Source of the DNA: Hetaerina americana
Taxonomy: Eukaryota; Arthropoda; Insecta; Odonata; Calopterygidae
Assembly (NCBI GenBank): GCA_022747635.1
Contig: JAKTNV010000027.1
Location: forward strand, 2,713,001 to 2,777,000
Reading direction: 5' to 3'
Length of the DNA: 64,000 nucleotides
Position numbers and translations under genes: made by a program. This document shows positions 52,936 through 62,274 of the stretch, in pieces (position 1 is the first letter of the stretch; each line of letters begins with the position of its first letter). A model generated the notes under the pieces. That model ran no database searches, was not told the origin of the DNA, and saw only the letters and a program-made list of their open reading frames with translations.

Positions 52936-54459
52936 TTTCTGGACAGCCATCGAAACATTACGCTAATGGTTGTGGACCGGAATTACTTTTTTTTCTTCTT
53001 TGGATCCCCTTAACGACGACGCTAAATCTATAGTATTCAGTATTTGCATATCGCATGGTCGAGTCCCCTCCCCCTCTCACGGTGTCATTATTTTCGTAGT
53101 CCTCCCCCTTTTGAATGTGTACGTCCTTGGCATACATGTGGACGCCGTGTTACGTCTTCGGTCGTGGGAATACGCACAGCAGTTGCGAATGGCGCGGCGG
53201 TTTTTCGCGGCGTAAGAGCTCTTCGGAGGGAGTCGTGGCGTGTCCTGTGGCCGCCGCCGGACCAGGAGCGTCCGCGAAAATAGCCGTGGGAACTGTGCCG
53301 ACCACAATCCGCATTCATTATGCCTTAATTGAGCCGCTGCTCCCATCCTTGTCTCTCTCTGCATTCCGAGCGGTGGCAAACACCGTGTCTAACGTTGAAT
53401 CCTCACTCTCTCGAATTCAACCGTCCCCTCGGTCGGCGTTATTCTCATCTCATATTTACACATGCAACTATTTCTGTTTATTTTTTTATATATGGCCTCA
53501 AGTCGTCCAAGGGTGGGATTCAACGTCTCAGCCTTGGTCGGTTGGCGAGAATCGACCGTCACTCCGCCCGCCACCCCTTCTCAATTTAATTTTAAGCTCC
53601 CAAATGTTCACTTCTTTCCCGTAGGCATCCGGAGGATATTTTTCAAGTTGTTATCTTCGTTTTTACTCACGGAAACATCATTTGGAACCTTGACATCCTG
53701 GATTACAATCCGCAACAATGCATGCTGAAATTGCTAGTGCCTGGTTTTTTCCCTTTCCTTGAGGCGTCATTGGGGACGCGGATAAGAGTTTACAATGGTG
53801 TCTTTTATTCTTGCCTGTAATTCGAGGCAATCAGCAAAAGTAAGCCCCAAAACATCCGTGGGAAAATCTGGCGTATATGCTCGTTGATTTAAAATTTTCT
53901 TTTTTTAGTAAGAGGAAGCAATAAATATACAAAAGGTAAATCAACCCCATCGTTAAAGGTACGTGTTAGGCTTGTCTTTCGTTTCATGAAACGTGTGTGC
54001 AGAAATGTTTTCTTCTATCAATTCCCGATAAATTGAAGGGGAGTGGTATCGACCCACGTACGCGAGTGTATTGACCTCCGTTTGGGGAATCCGTGGCTTG
54101 AGGTGGAAGATATGGCATCGTGCTTCAGTTGGTAAAATTTTTTTTTCTAATGCATTTTGAAGGTCTATCGCCATGAATTATTTGCAGGTGACGCATCTCT
54201 CTGTCGAAAGTGCTCTCTTACGGAAAGTAGAGGAAGAAAAGCCAATTCATGGTCTTTAGTATATCTATGTCATGATTGATTGCCTGCAGCTTTCTAATAT
54301 TCACTTTCTGATTTTTCACTCTCCGAGAACCTCGTGTTTCTTCAGGTCTTTCGTAGGCATTTTGAATTAATCTCTCAGCATGCCTCTGCAATGGTCTTTC
54401 TCACCCTCCTCCATCTTGGCTTCATCAGTTCATCAGCCTGAGGTTAAGAATAATTTTCA
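52936..54459. other. Unassigned; GC-rich near 53100-53330
   Basis: Frames on both strands (53115-53624 +, 53077-53379 -) in GC-rich DNA show no domain. The remainder is AT-rich. No gene is claimed. Confidence 0.35.
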
Positions 54460-54895
54460 AGGATATGGGATCCCCAAAGAGGTTGGATTGGTTGCCGAAT
54501 TGGATCGAGTGTAGCGCAGAGGAGCCAAATTTGTAAAACGTTCTTATGATAAACTTAGTAAGGTATAAAAATTTTAAGAGGGGTTAGGCTAGGAATCAAT
54601 CACGAAGCGAAGGCTAAATTATATACTGAAGCTCTTGCAAAAATTGGAAGTCTCTTGGAAGCAGTGATGTCGCAAATATATTATAGCCCCCATCATACAA
54701 CGGTCGGATAGATCATGTCAATAAAATAAGAGATCAAGTGATGAACAGATATATTAAAGATTTTTTTTCCACGAACAATAAGGGATCAGAATAACCTTGT
54801 CCGACCGCGGTAGGGTCATGTTCGGGTCAAAATTAACCTTGTGTGTATTCACCCCCTAGCTGTGGCTTCCAGGGTACAAAAGTAAATACATAAAT
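54460..54895 (+). mobile_element. LINE family B copy, RT tail and 3' UTR
   Basis: The reading GLVAELDRV*RRGAKFVKRS, YDKLSKV and LGWESI-like sequence in broken frames is the RT C-terminal region. Then come GATCATGTCAATAAAATAAG, GATGAACAGATATATTAAAG, AAGGGATCAGAATAACCTTG and CCGACCGCGGTAGGG. The end is CACCCCCTAGCTGTGGCTTC plus AGGGTACAAAAGTAAATA. The hairpin has lost its GCCACACACC side. Confidence 0.78.
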
Positions 54896-55194
54896 GAATA
54901 GCTAAGAACCTAGAATACGCGGCTTTTGGGCCGGAAGACCAAAAGTAGGGTCCCAAATTATTGGAACACCCTCCACGGCTTATACCGATGACGGATACCG
55001 GTGGCGGTGTTTGAATATTGGATTGAATTCCCACCTGAAAAACTTTGAAATCTCTTTCCCTAAAGTGCAGCTCGAGTCTGCCGGACGATGAAAGCGACGC
55101 ACGCCCTTGCTGGCTGAAGACACCGCCCGATGTCAACACAGAATAAATTCAACAAATGCCCATGTAGCGGCGCTCTCTGCTAAACACGGCGGCT
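54896..55194. other. Spacer without recognisable feature
   Basis: No domain or repeat is visible. Confidence 0.35.
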
Positions 55195-55398
55195 AGAGTA
55201 TAATGAATGAATGGCGGATGAGAGAATGAGGATTATTGAAAAGGTAGAATGAGGATTAAGGGAATGAAAGACAGGATTACCCGAATTAGAGAATGATGAA
55301 TATAATCGAATGACAGAATGAGGGTTATCCGCCGATGAATGATATACCCCCTGCCACACACCATAGCGGTGGCTTGCAGGGTGCTATGTAAATAAATT
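55195..55398 (+). mobile_element. LINE family B 3' tip preceded by degenerate tandem repeat
   Basis: 55220-55345 contains several imperfect repeats of AGAATGAGGATTA. The LINE B hairpin CCCCCTGCCACACACCATAG, CGGTGGCTTGCAGGGTGC (55347-55382) follows, with a TAAATAAATT tail. The hairpin is intact, with CCCTGC pairing to GCAGGG. Confidence 0.7.
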
Positions 55399-56207
55399 AA
55401 AGCATTTTGAGGAAAGTTGAGATAATTTGTTTTGATTCTACTCATTCTACTTTGCTGCGATACATTCTAATCCGTTTCAAATGTCTTTATCTTATATACT
55501 ATGCATGTTATTTCCATCTTCATTCTTGATGTAGTTGATTTTCGATTTTCTTGCTCGGAATCGACTTTTCAGTAGTCTCTATGTTGCTACTATATTTCCC
55601 TTCTTCAGTCTTTTCTGTCCACTACTTCTTGTCCTTACACTGACTGTCGTATGATTTGGTTTGGCAAAGTACGCCTCATCTTTGCTCCTTTGCTCCTTTG
55701 GTCCTTCTGTTTTCAATGCCGAGTACAAGGCCTGTACAGAAAAATATGAGACAAGTCTTTCTCTGTCCGAACTGCTTGGCATATCACAATCGGGTGTTGA
55801 ATTATAGCGGTATCTATGAGAAGTAAAACACCGCTTTGCTCGGGATTCTATCTCGATTTGTCTCCGCACAACAGCGATTCTTGTCTGAGCTTGCACATGC
55901 TTGCTGCACAAATCCTCGTTTCGGTGAGAATGAGGGGGTTTTGCGTGTGTGCATTTAATTTTTTTTAACCTCGGGAAAAGTGCAACTGAAACTTACGCAT
56001 AGAGACATTTGGCAATGAATCTATGAGTCGGGAAAAGTGTTGGGGGGAATGAGTGATGAGGGTGGAAGGGGCCATCTTCCCCACGACCCAAAAAAGCACG
56101 GATGTGGCGGTCGAACGTGAATGTGATGTTGAGCGTTTTCTTCCATTGAGAAGGGATTATTCATTATCAATGTGTCCCCAAAAGACAAACAGTGAATGGG
56201 CAGCACT
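55399..56207. other. No recognisable gene
   Basis: AT-rich unassigned DNA before the (TA)n arrays. Confidence 0.35.
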
Positions 56208-56217
56208 ATATATATAC

Positions 56218-56313
<96 letters not shown>
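56208..56313. repeat. (TA)n microsatellite
   Basis: Alternating TA with two interspersed CATA units at the left end. Confidence 0.95.
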
Positions 56314-56315
<2 letters not shown>

Positions 56316-56355
56316 TCCGCAGCATGGCGTGAGAGCGAAACCTTCTCATAACATC
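56314..56355 (-). mobile_element. Inverted mariner piece between TA arrays
   Basis: CCGCAGCATGGCGTGAGAGC followed by GAAACCTTCTCATAAC is the reverse complement, with a few changes, of 57893-57930. This places an inverted duplicate of one mariner segment on the other side of the (TA)n/mariner block. Confidence 0.8.
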
Positions 56356-56357
56356 TA

Positions 56358-56415
<58 letters not shown>

Positions 56416-56467
56416 TACATATATATATATAAATATATATATATATAAAAATATATATATATATATA
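56356..56467. repeat. (TA)n microsatellite, target of the mariner
   Basis: Alternating TA with scattered A-rich interruptions. The mariner at 56468 is inserted at its right border. Confidence 0.93.
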
Positions 56468-57800
56468 CTACCTTGATCAAAAAGTTCCCGGAATAACCAC
56501 CGTGTGGCGCTCCCATCGTTCCGATTTGAGTTCTGTTTTTTTTGTTAAATTGGTACATCTGTTGTTGATATTCCCTTTAAATCTTAGTGTCATAACTTGA
56601 CATTTACAAAAGTTACGTAGCCAAGAGTACATCTATCTCTGTGTGTGTTGGCGATTTTTTACAATTTCAGAAATGGATTTAAATTTGCAACAACGAACTT
56701 GTATTAAATTTTGCGTAAAAAACGGATTTAGTGGCGCACGGACGTTGGAAATGTTGGAAAAGTGTTTCGGCAGCGATTCTCTAAAAAAAACGGTCGTTTA
56801 CCAGTGGCACGAGCGGTTCAGAAGTGGTCGTGAGTCAATCGAAGATGATGAACGCAGTGGCAGACCATCGACATCGAAAGTCGGTGAAAAAATTGATAAA
56901 GTAAAAGAAATGTTGGTCAATAACCGCAAATTAACCATCAGAGAAATAGCGGAGGACTTGAACATTGCCTATGGATCCGCCCAAGACATTGTGGTTAATG
57001 ATTTGGGTTTCCGTCGTGTAGCAGCAAAGTTGGTGCCAAAAGACCTCAATTTCATGCAAAAAAGAGACCGTGTTGACGTCGCAAAAGACATGATTTGCGA
57101 GGCTGAATCCGATCCCACATTCATCAAAAGGATCATTACTGGAGACGAGACGTGGGGTTATGCGTACGACACGCAATCCAGGCATCTAGCAAGTGAATGG
57201 CGTTCACCAAATGAGCCGAGACCAAAAAAACCACGTCGTTTTCAGTCAAAAAAGAAGGCAATGCTGACGGTTTTCATGGATTACAACGGTGTAGTGCATC
57301 ATGAATTTTTGCCAGAAGGCCAGACAGTAAACAAAGAGTATTATTTGGGCGTTATGAGACGTTTGCGTGAAGCAATTCGCCGAAAGAGACCAGAAATGTG
57401 GGCAGAAAACTCGTGGATTTTGCACCAATGATAACGCACCGTCGCACAGTGCTATCATTATTCGTAATTTTTTGACGAAAAATGCAACAAATACCATCCA
57501 ACAGCCACCGAATTCACCTGATTTGGCTCCCTGTGACTTCTTTCTGTTCAATCGAGTTAAAAAACCATTACGGGGAACGCGTTTTAGCAGCCGAGAGGAA
57601 GTAATGGAAAAATCGCAGGAAGCACTGATGGACATATCGAAAACCGAATATAAAAAATGTTTCGAGGATTGGATCAAGCGCTGGCATAAGTGTGTTGCAG
57701 TCGATTGGGATTACTTTGAAGGGGACAATATAGATTTAGATGAATAAACTTGTATTTTTAATTTTCTGAATAAATTCCGGGAAATTTTTGATCAAGGTAG
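56468..57800 (+). mobile_element. Full-length mariner transposon
   Basis: The element is 1333 bases, flanked by TA within a (TA)n array. The ends are inverted repeats: CTACCTTGATCAAAAAGTTC at the left and the complement of GAAATTTTTGATCAAGGTAG at the right, with one mismatch in about 25 bases. It encodes one DD34D transposase, which is broken by a single-base insertion. No internal deletion. The near-identity of the TIRs and the single lesion suggest a recent insertion. It is the only full-length DNA transposon in the window. Confidence 0.95.
56673..57747 (+). pseudogene. Mariner transposase, one frameshift
   Basis: The start chosen is MDLNLQQRTC at 56673; upstream in-frame codons lie in the 5' UTR. 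The N-terminal bipartite helix-turn-helix occupies residues about 1-115 (ERFRSGRESIEDDERSGRPS near 47-66, VPKDLN at 121-126). The catalytic triad is Asp158 (ITGDETW), Asp253 (DNAPSHS) and Asp288 (LAPCDFF), with 34 residues between the last two. An extra base near 57427-57428, just before Asp253, shifts the frame. The first frame stops at 57431 and the second, 57367-57747, carries the rest to DNIDLDE. Expected length is about 357 residues, usual for the family (about 345-360). An intact protein would bind the TIRs and perform cut-and-paste transposition in the nucleus. Confidence 0.95.
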
Positions 57801-57803
57801 TAT

Positions 57804-57892
<89 letters not shown>
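57801..57892. repeat. (TA)n microsatellite
   Basis: It continues the TA array on the right of the mariner. Confidence 0.96.
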
Positions 57893-57894
<2 letters not shown>

Positions 57895-58312
57895 TTTTGA
57901 GAAGGTTTCGCTCTCACGCCAAGTTGCGGAAGAGACCACAAACGTGGTAAAACAAGTCTTGGTGCTTTCATCACGACAACGCACTGACCCTCACATCTTT
58001 GATTGATTGTTACTGAGTTTTTGGCCAAAAACAGCACACCGGTGATCCCCTAGTTACCCTACTCTACGGATCGTGCTCCAGAGGACTTTTTCCTATTTCC
58101 TTAGTTGAAATCCACCTTGAAAGGACGCCTTTTTGTGAAACTATTGAAGACATCCAACAAAATTGTACCGCAGACTTAGAGAATATCCCGAAAGAAGCGT
58201 TCCAGGCGGCATTCGAAAGCTGGAAAAAACGTTGGAAGCGTCGTGTATTGGAAGCCAAGGGATGTATTTTGAAGGCGATAAGCATGATTAAAGGGTAACT
58301 GATAAAATCAAG
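57893..58312 (+). mobile_element. Mariner C-terminal fragment, second lineage
   Basis: Translation in shifting frames gives [19 protein letters not shown] (second aspartate), then after a damaged stretch CETIEDIQQNCTADLENIPK, EAFQAAFESWKKRWKRRVLE and a KGCILK end. The third aspartate region is degraded. The 3' part near 58320-58355 (GTCTCATCTTTTGTTTGAGC then AGACCTTG) looks like its TIR. This is a different lineage from the full-length element it flanks. Confidence 0.78.
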
Positions 58313-58355
58313 TATTTATTGAAAAAGTCTCATCTTTTGTTTGAGCAGACCTTGC

Positions 58356-58731
58356 ATTCCATTACATTTCTCTTTATTCCGTTCATCTGGTGTATCCTTT
58401 GGTTATCACTAGTGGTTCGCCGAGCGCTGTAAGTTTTCACTCTCTCTCCCTCCTTCGTTTGTTTTCCAGCCCCATTTGCATATTTGCGGTTCACAGTTGA
58501 CTTCTTTGTTCATCCTTGTCGTCGCCGATGTTTTGCATCGAGAACCATTTGATCGGCCATTTCGCCGTGTGTTCGCTCCTTTGCATTCCTCCACTTCGAG
58601 GGGCGTGCACTGTTCTCCTGTGCCGGAAAATTTGATGACGTTCCTTGTTGGCTTAATACAAACCGTAAAAACGTATTCAAGCACTGACCGCACTGGAGTG
58701 AGGCCTCTGGTGGAGTTGCCTTAGTATTACT
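58356..58731. other. Spacer without recognisable feature
   Basis: Short frames lie on both strands, with no domain. Confidence 0.35.
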
Positions 58732-59655
58732 ACTACGATGGTAGGCTGAAAATTAATACACACATGCTTGTAGACCACAAACAAAATGACCTTCACAAGC
58801 ACTTCTAGTGGCATGTGGAAGTAACATTCCCCCTGAACACGCATGCGTAGGTTTGAGGTCGTTGCATACATCCAGTGTATTTTGAGAAGCGGAAGTATGG
58901 AGACGTGTTCTAGTGCTATGTCAACGCGAGTTAAACAGCGTGCTGTTATCGAATTTTTCACAGCTGAAAAAGTGACTCCTGCTGAGGTTAATCGTCCCTT
59001 AAAGGCTGTTTATGATGACATTGCTGTTGATAGGTCTACTGTGAATCGATTATTAGTCAAATGTCGTCGTTGCGATCCTGGAAAAGTCATAATTGTTGAT
59101 GAAACACGCAGCGGACGTCCGATCACTGCCACAGATGATAAACATCGCAAACTCGTCGAAGATTTCATTGAAAATGACCGGGGAATCACTTAAAGCGTAA
59201 AATACACCTCCGACGTGGAGTTTGTCGTGTTAAAGGCAGCCTGGCGCCAATAATCCTGCAACATGACAACGCTCTTCTACACATCTCGCGCGCAACTGGA
59301 GAGGCTCTGTGAAGCCTGAAATCTGAACCGATTCCACAACCTCCTTATTCCCCCGATCTTGCGCCTTGCGATTTTTAATAATTTCCTTCAACTCAAGAGA
59401 CACCTCAAGGGCAATCATTACACCTCGGATGATGAGGTGAAGGCAGTTGTCAAGTCCTGGATTCGAGAAAAAGAAAAGTTGACTCGCGTTGGCGTGGCTT
59501 CTCAAAATGCACTGGATGAATGTAACGACCTCAAACCTGCGCATGCGTGTTGAGGGGGAATGTTACTTGCACATGCCACCAAGAGTGCTTCTGGAGGTCA
59601 TTTTTTTTGCGGTCTGCAAGTATGTGTGCATTAGTTTCCATCCTTCCCTCGTATT
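58732..59655 (+). mobile_element. Mariner with about 150-bp TIRs, internally deleted
   Basis: The left end (CTACGATGGTAGGCTGAAAA to CCAGTGTATTTTGAGAAGCG, about 58735-58890) and the right end (CACTGGATGAATGTAACGAC to CCTTCCCTCGTATTA, about 59508-59657) are inverted repeats over roughly 150 bases, far longer than the 20-40 bases usual in mariners. Between them lies a transposase with a large internal deletion and several stops. Ends of the same lineage occur at 4.1-4.7 kb and 34.5-34.7 kb. Confidence 0.85.
58894..59480 (+). pseudogene. Mariner transposase, deleted and frameshifted
   Basis: The N-terminal frame encodes RVKQRAVIEFFTAEKVTPAE, STVNRLLVKCRRCDPGK, DETRSGRPITATDDKHRKLV and a stop after ENDRGIT (59193). 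In other frames come SLAPIILQHDNALLHIS (second aspartate) and PPYSPDLAPCDF (third aspartate), then LKRHLKGNHYTSDDEVKAVV. The first catalytic motif and about 100 residues are missing. The protein is dead. Confidence 0.83.
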
Positions 59656-60509
59656 ATTCTTTTTTTGGGATTTTGACACATTCCGCCGCCCCATCGCGAC
59701 GCCACGCGTCGGGAGGACGATCACGTTGACCGTTCCCTGGATACTGAGAATCATTCGTACCCGAAGGCTTGTTTTTGCGTCTGGGGCAATTTGACGGGCT
59801 GCGACGAGGTCTTCTCTGCTCCCTCCCCCTTCCCCCATCCTTTTTTTCCCCTTCATCCCTCCCTCGGCCCCGTGGTCATCGGCGAAGTGCGGCGGACGAA
59901 ATGGGGAAATGGGAAGCAGTCGGGGGTGGGAGAGGGGTTTTTTTTTGTGGGGGAGAGTTGTCGTTCCAGGGTAGGACGAGGTCCCCATTGAGTCAGCATC
60001 ATTTGCGCACGAATGGCTGGCGCGTTCGTAAATGCTTCCTCATGGGAACTGCTGCTAGATTTCAATATAAATGCTTGTGTTTTGCGTAGCCTTTATTCTC
60101 CTTCGCAGAGCGCACCGCCAAAGAATCCTAATTTTAGAATATTTCGAGAAATATCTTTCTAAATGTATATATCCCCATATCATCTGATGCTGATTATAAT
60201 GATCCTGACTTAGGTTGTAATATTTTAGCATAATAAATAATAGGTCGGGCCATTTAGAAAAGGTAGAAAGGATGGACTGACTGTAGAAATGTCGGAAAAG
60301 AACAAAATATAATGAAGAAAGGGCAGTAACTACTACCCACTTGATAAAATCTATCTATATCTTATCTTGTGGAAAATTGTTACTGTTCGTTCTTTATTAT
60401 TCTCGAATTGCACAACATCACTCCTGAAACTACTCAATTAGAACATGATTTGGTGGAAAAAATCATCCCTGGCACACTATGCTGCATTTAGGATTTAGCA
60501 TTTATGATT
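59656..60509. other. Unassigned; pyrimidine- and purine-rich patches
   Basis: 59810-59960 is base-skewed, with long frames on both strands and no domain. Confidence 0.35.
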
Positions 60510-60655
60510 TTCACGAAGTCGGTCTGATTGCCAAATTGCCCGCAGTGCAGTGAGCAGGAGCTTGATTTATGAACGGTTTTTATGAAAAACTCATTATTCT
60601 AACTGGATTCTTATAGGATCTGGCCGAGAATCAATCAATCACTCGGGATGATTGC
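60510..60655 (+). mobile_element. LINE family B RT-tail fragment, decayed
   Basis: GAAGTCGGTCTGATTGCCAA encodes EVGLIAK. YEKLIILTGFL and a DLAENQSITR-like end follow, equivalent to YDKLSSV...LGWESL. No 3' UTR follows. Confidence 0.5.
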
Positions 60656-60714
60656 TCACAGAATCGCACTCTGCTACGTAAATTAGGAGTCGAGCTCTCT
60701 TGTGATGCTGTTGT

Positions 60715-60960
60715 GCATCTCATCTACATATCTGCGTAATACCCTGCAAGCCGCCGCTGGGGCGTGTGGCGGGGGGTGCGAGGTCATCACCCGTAAAAGA
60801 GACAAAAAAAAACCACATGCAAACCAACATATTCACGTAAACCTGGCGCAAGTGGCAAAAAAGTGGCGCATAAATTCATGCAAACACTTTTTTAATTCAC
60901 ACGCTTGCAAATACATAAACATACTATCAACTAACATACATGCACGTACGAATGTAATGA
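60715..60960 (-). mobile_element. LINE family A 3' tail fragment
   Basis: CATCTCATCTACATATCTGC (complement of tail), GCAAGCCGCCGCTGGGGCGT, GGCGGGGGGTGCGAGGTCAT, AAACCACATGCAAACC, ATGCAAACACTTTTTTAATT and ACTATCAACTAACATACATG are in order. It is the longest uninterrupted minus-strand tail of the family and serves as the reference for the split copy at 28.5-29.4 kb. Confidence 0.85.
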
Positions 60961-61679
60961 AAATTCATTCAATAAAGTGACAAATTATAATTGAAAAGTA
61001 AAAAGGAGAAATTCTCCTTACTACTACGCCGACTTTTAACTTACCGCATCTTAATGCGGCAGTGTAGACATCTGGATAAAAAATGACCCGCTACAGAGTC
61101 GAATGGATGAAACGTAATTTGCTCCCCGGGCAACGAGGGATGAAAGGTACTGCCGCCGACGGCGCTCAAGATATGCATTTTAAATCGCATTGCGTTGAAT
61201 TCCACACTAGCAAATAGTGTGTCATGTGCAGTGCTTTTGACTTACTTGCTGTAGTGCTTGCGAAGTATTTCGTTAATTTTGGTTCCATTACATTCAAGGA
61301 AACTGCGGAAGATGTCGCGACAGGAACTTTTAATGGGGTCATCCGACTACGCACATTACAGTGCAACAATTCCAGAGCAAAAATCTAGGCGAATGATTTT
61401 TACATTGGTTGCAATTTAGTTCCACCTTTTGAATTTTATAGCTAACCTCTTTCAACGTTGATGGATCATGACTGACATGTAACTACCCCCCCCCCCCGCC
61501 CCAACTTATTGAAGACTTGCAGAGTACGATGTAGAAGTGTTCGTTCAGATGGGTTGCTGCAATGGTGATGGATCGCGTGATATCTATCATTAAATGATTC
61601 CACATTCCCCACCTTTGACTTGAGGGGCGGAAACTATGAGTTGCATGTATAAATGAATTAATAGAATTTTCCCTTCCTA
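60961..61679. other. No recognisable gene; poly-C tract near 61490
   Basis: No domain or repeat match. A run of C lies at about 61486-61500. Confidence 0.35.
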
Positions 61680-61881
61680 CTTTTCAATTATGCATGGCCT
61701 GTCTTGTTATGGTGGAGATCTGTCGTGTGTGTATAAATGTGGTCCATTTTTAATCTCTTTTTTCGTGTAACTAACGACTAATTTGTTCGGTCAATTAACC
61801 CTTGTTTTGAATTAAGTCTTCCTCCAGCATGTACCCGAATTTACACGTTATTTGATGGTTTTTTTAACGAATATTTCCCTC

Positions 61882-62085
61882 ATAATTGATGGTTTCTAGG
61901 AGTAACTTTATGGAATCGATTCACATTGGAAATGAAAAAATATAGTAACTTGTGATTCCACAGAAATTTTTTTTGCGATACGACTCGCCTTTCGACGTTC
62001 TTGAAGGCCCGAAGATGACGTCGAACCACGAAACCCTAGTCGTATCGCGAAAAATTTCTCGGGAGTCACAAAGTTACTATTTTTT
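61882..62085. repeat. Fold-back insertion with target-site duplication
   Basis: It is flanked by CGAATATTTCCCTC (61868-61881) and CGAATATTTTTCCCTC (62086-62101), so about 14-16 bases were duplicated. Arms of about 60-65 bases (for example GCGATACGACT at 61974-61984 against AGTCGTATCGC near 62038-62048) surround a core with CCGAAGATGACGTCGAACCA and GAAACCCTAGTC. The core resembles the palindrome at 18.1-18.26 kb. Confidence 0.85.
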
Positions 62086-62150
62086 CGAATATTTTTCCCT
62101 CTTTATCTCTCCCTCTTTTACCTCCGGTCCTCCCTCCTAACCTCTGTACT

Positions 62151-62195
62151 CCTCCCTTATCACTTCCTCCCTTATCACTTCCTCCCTTATCACTT
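62151..62195. repeat. 15-bp tandem repeat, three exact copies
   Basis: CCTCCCTTATCACTT occurs three times in a row within the LINE C tail. The copy at 16.89 kb has a single unit, so this is a local expansion. Confidence 0.95.
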
Positions 62196-62274
62196 CCCCC
62201 CTTCCCACTTGGTGCTTGCACCCCCTGCCACACAACCGTTTTGGTGGATCGCGGGCTATTTATGTCGATGTCGA

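Larger units (their letters stand above)
61680..62274 (+). mobile_element. LINE family C 3' end carrying a fold-back insertion
   Basis: Landmarks in order: TTGTTATGGTGGAGATCTGT, GACTAATTTGTTCGGTCAAT, GAATTAAGTCTTCCTCCAGC, then the fold-back (61882-62085), the pyrimidine block, CACCCCCTGCCACACAACCG...CGCGGGC and TATGTCGATGTCGA. The copies at 8.2 and 16.8 kb lack the fold-back. Confidence 0.8.
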
